Shown here in pieces: positions 61,949 to 64,000 of a DNA stretch of 64,000 nucleotides. Position 1 is the first letter of the stretch. The number at the start of each line of letters is the position of its first letter. The position numbers were made by a program, and so were the translations under genes. Below the pieces are notes generated by a model, which saw nothing but the letters and a program-made list of their open reading frames with translations, was not told where the DNA came from and made no database searches. Origin of the DNA: an uncultured Treponema sp. GTDB taxonomy: Bacteria; Spirochaetota; Spirochaetia; Treponematales; Treponemataceae. Where the stretch lies: NCBI GenBank assembly GCA_910584475.1, contig CAJUBD010000014.1, positions 21,989 through 85,988 of the forward strand, written 5' to 3'.

Positions 61949-63790
61949 ATGTGTGGAATTGTCGGATATGTCGGAAACGAACTTGCCACGCCGATTTTGA
62001 TTGACTCGCTCAAAAAATTGGAATATCGCGGCTACGATTCGGCTGGAATTGCCGTGCTCGACGGAGAGAACATCATCGTGCGCAAAGCGAAGGGCGCGCT
62101 CAAAGTTTTGCAGGAGAAAATCGCGGACGAAACAATCAAAGGCTCGATTGGAATCGGACACACAAGGTGGGCGACTCACGGCGAGCCGAGCGATTTGAAC
62201 GCACATCCTCAGACGAATGTTTCGGGAACAATCGCCGTCGTCCACAACGGAATCATCGAAAACTATTTGCAGCTAAAGCAATGGCTTCAAAGCCAGGGCG
62301 ACGTTTTTAAAAGCCAGACCGACACCGAAGTGGTGGCGCATCTCATCAATTTTTTCTACACGCAAAGCGGCGACATTTTTTCAGCAGTGATGAGCGCGCT
62401 CGAAAAAGTCGAAGGCTCTTATGGACTTGTCGTCTTGTGCAAGGATTTTCCTGACAGAATCATCGCCGCGCGAAAGGAAAGCCCTCTCGTCGTGGGCTTG
62501 GGCAAGGGCGAAAATTTCATAGCGAGCGATGTTCCAGCACTGCTTTCGCACACGCGAGAAGTTTACTTTTTGGAGGAAAAGGAAATCGCCGTAGTCTATG
62601 CCGACCATGTTGACCTTTTTTCCACCGAAGGCGAACGCCACATCCGCGATCCTTATCATGTAGAATGGGACGCTTCTTCGGCAGAAAAGGAAGGCTACGC
62701 GCATTTTATGCTCAAGGAAATTCACGAGCAGCCAAAGGCTCTTTTGGACACGATGCGACCTCGTCTCGTAAAGAATGGCGAAAATCCCTGCGACATAAAT
62801 TTTGAAGAGCTTCAGGAAAAAATCAATTGGAAGAACGCGGGGAGAATCGTAATCACCGCGTGCGGCACGGCTTCTTACGCGGGGCAAGTAGCGAAATACG
62901 CTTTTGAAAAGTTCGCGCGTCTTTCCACCGAAGTTGACATTGCGTCCGAATATCGCTACCGCAATCCGATTATGAATTCGAACGACATTTTCATCGTCAT
63001 AAGCCAGTCGGGAGAAACCGCCGACACGCTCGCGGCTTTGCGCCTGGCGAAAAAGTCCGGCGCGAAAATCATCGCCATCACGAACTGCGTAGGCTCTTCG
63101 GTTTCGCGCGAAGCGGACTATGTAATCTACACTTGGGCGGGCGCGGAAATTTCCGTGGCTTCCACAAAAGCGTACACGGCGCAATTGGTTTGCCTTTATT
63201 TGCTCGCTCTCAAGGCCGGCGCGGAGCGGGAGACGATTTCTCAAAGCGAATATGAAAACGCGCTTTTGGAATTTGAACGCGTGCCGAAGAAAATCGAGGA
63301 AATTCTCAAAAACGAAAGTGTCGTGCAAAAGCTCGCCTCGCAGAATTTCAACAAGGCGAGCGTGTTCTACATCGGGCGCAGGTTTGACAGCGCGTCATGC
63401 CTTGAAGCCGCTCTCAAATTAAAAGAAGTGAGCTACATGCACAGCGAGGCGTTCGCCGCTGGCGAACTGAAGCACGGGCCAATCGCGCTCATCGACAAAA
63501 GTTCGCTCGTAGTCGCCATCGCGTCCGACGCTGAGCTTTACGAAAAAATCCGCTCGAACATCGAGCAAGTAAAATCGCGCGGTGCGCAGACGCTCGTGAT
63601 TACGCAAGATGATTCAGGATATTTTTCCGACACGGCAGACGACATCATCGCCATTCCGAAAATCAGCGCGGCTTTCGCGCCGCTTCTCACGGTGATTCCG
63701 GCGCAACTTTTCGCGTACTATTGCGCGGTGCTTCGCGGAAACGATCCTGACAAGCCGCGCAACCTGGCGAAGTCGGTTACGGTGGAATAA
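61949..63790 (+). CDS. glmS: Glutamine-fructose-6-phosphate aminotransferase (isomerizing)
   Basis: 613 aa, full length. The N-terminal glutaminase starts MCGIVGYVG with the nucleophile Cys2 exposed after Met removal, and has GHTRWATHGEPSDLNAHPQ. Two SIS domains follow (ACGTASYAGQVAKY, SQSGETADTLAAL, STKAYTAQL) and the C-terminal AKSVTVE. It makes glucosamine-6-phosphate, the entry to peptidoglycan and amino-sugar synthesis. AGGAGAAACT precedes the ATG. Confidence 0.98.
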   Translation: MCGIVGYVGNELATPILIDSLKKLEYRGYDSAGIAVLDGENIIVRKAKGALKVLQEKIADETIKGSIGIGHTRWATHGEPSDLNAHPQTNVSGTIAVVHNGIIENYLQLKQWLQSQGDVFKSQTDTEVVAHLINFFYTQSGDIFSAVMSALEKVEGSYGLVVLCKDFPDRIIAARKESPLVVGLGKGENFIASDVPALLSHTREVYFLEEKEIAVVYADHVDLFSTEGERHIRDPYHVEWDASSAEKEGYAHFMLKEIHEQPKALLDTMRPRLVKNGENPCDINFEELQEKINWKNAGRIVITACGTASYAGQVAKYAFEKFARLSTEVDIASEYRYRNPIMNSNDIFIVISQSGETADTLAALRLAKKSGAKIIAITNCVGSSVSREADYVIYTWAGAEISVASTKAYTAQLVCLYLLALKAGAERETISQSEYENALLEFERVPKKIEEILKNESVVQKLASQNFNKASVFYIGRRFDSASCLEAALKLKEVSYMHSEAFAAGELKHGPIALIDKSSLVVAIASDAELYEKIRSNIEQVKSRGAQTLVITQDDSGYFSDTADDIIAIPKISAAFAPLLTVIPAQLFAYYCAVLRGNDPDKPRNLAKSVTVE

Positions 63791-63861
63791 GCCGCACGGC
63801 TTGCGCAAACTCGGATATTAAAACAAAATTTTGCAAAAGTGATTTAGCAAAATTCTGCGCA

Positions 63862-63886
63862 GGTGATTGAGCCTGTCGAAATCACC
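63862..63886. repeat. Hairpin GGTGATT...AATCACC after glmS
   Basis: A 7-bp stem around GAGCCTGTCGA; a second stem (AATTTTGC/GCAAAATT) precedes it. Probably the end of the glmS transcript or an interspersed repeat. Confidence 0.5.
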
Positions 63887-63940
63887 GTGAGTTGTAATCG
63901 CAAACATTACATCAAATTCAATTTTTTTTTTGGAGAAACA

Positions 63941-64000
63941 ATGTCGTACACAAAAAGCGAAGTATTGCAATATGTTTCAGAAAACGGCGTGAAATTCATA
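63941..64000 (+). CDS. glnA: Glutamine synthetase, first 20 codons (continues beyond window)
   Basis: ATG with TGGAGAAACA upstream, then MSYTKSEVLQYVSENGVKFI, which matches the opening of type I glutamine synthetases (…EVLQFV.ENDVKFI). Glutamine made by this enzyme feeds GlmS. Only the very start is visible, so identity rests on this short match. Confidence 0.75.
   Translation, partial: MSYTKSEVLQYVSENGVKFI

Noticed and set aside
1..64000. rRNA, tRNA, tmRNA, SRP RNA, RNase P RNA or CRISPR arrays
   Set aside because: No tRNA cloverleaf, rRNA core sequence or regularly spaced repeat was recognised on either strand. The tandem units at 8966-9273 are only two and are hairpin-rich, unlike CRISPR repeats.

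Overview
The window reads as chromosomal DNA of a host-associated spirochaete, most likely a gut or rumen Treponema. This rests on gene content (GH120 beta-xylosidase, AspT-type exchanger, CBS/DRTGG inorganic pyrophosphatase, Rex, RpoN next to a PtsN-like EIIA, a Wzi/Wzx surface-glycan operon with homopolymer tracts) and on the style of the secreted hypotheticals. It is an inference from proteins, not a database result. No rRNA, tRNA or CRISPR array was recognised.

Layout. (1) 1-8901 is a defence locus: the 3' part of an SNF2-type helicase gene, an Eco57I-type adenine DNA methyltransferase, a HEPN-motif protein, a silent second methyltransferase 3' half on the opposite strand, and a serine recombinase. 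A perfect 126-bp inverted repeat (4149-4274 and 8191-8316) sits exactly where the two methyltransferase halves can be exchanged, so this is a self-contained specificity switch. (2) 8966-21700 is mostly housekeeping: CBS-pyrophosphatase, HD-GYP phosphodiesterase, rpmB, leuS with an AspT-family exchanger, an orphan nucleotidyltransferase and a GH120 beta-xylosidase. (3) 21760-39725 is one minus-strand surface-polysaccharide operon: Wzi barrel, Wzx flippase, a DUF3990 two-gene module, Glf, seven glycosyltransferases, a YidC-sulfatase fusion and a CDP-glycerol transferase. It carries a G10 tract that puts the fusion gene out of frame, a C9 tract at a translational coupling point, and a 191-bp direct repeat around a two-gene cassette. 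(4) 39864-46554 is housekeeping on the plus strand: rpsU, pth, mazG, clpP, a GNAT protein, a DbpA-like RNA-binding protein, an MBL hydrolase and uppP. (5) 46640-50530 is a decayed zone with an IS3-type element inside an ISAs1-type transposase pseudogene, plus two alkyltransferase homologues, one truncated. (6) 50554-64000 holds a rhomboid-like pseudoprotease, serA, serC, rex with an array of Rex operators, a lytic transglycosylase, ptsN-rpoN, an acyltransferase, an XRE regulator, glmS and the first codons of glnA.

Two genome-style features recur. First, at least eight genes have a sigma-70-type -10 box ending six or seven bases before the ATG and no Shine-Dalgarno sequence, which predicts leaderless mRNAs (invertase, wzi operon, pth, GNAT, rhomboid-like, ptsN, rpoN, XRE). 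Second, about a dozen intergenic elements share one architecture: several hairpins in a fixed order, bounded by a Shine-Dalgarno-plus-ATG-like motif on both sides, with the stems changing in sequence while pairing is kept. Two of them form a tandem 154-nt duplication at 8966-9273. I do not recognise this family.

The strongest candidates for undescribed biology are the invertible methyltransferase with an embedded HEPN gene, the hairpin elements, and the homopolymer-controlled YidC-sulfatase/CDP-glycerol transferase pair.
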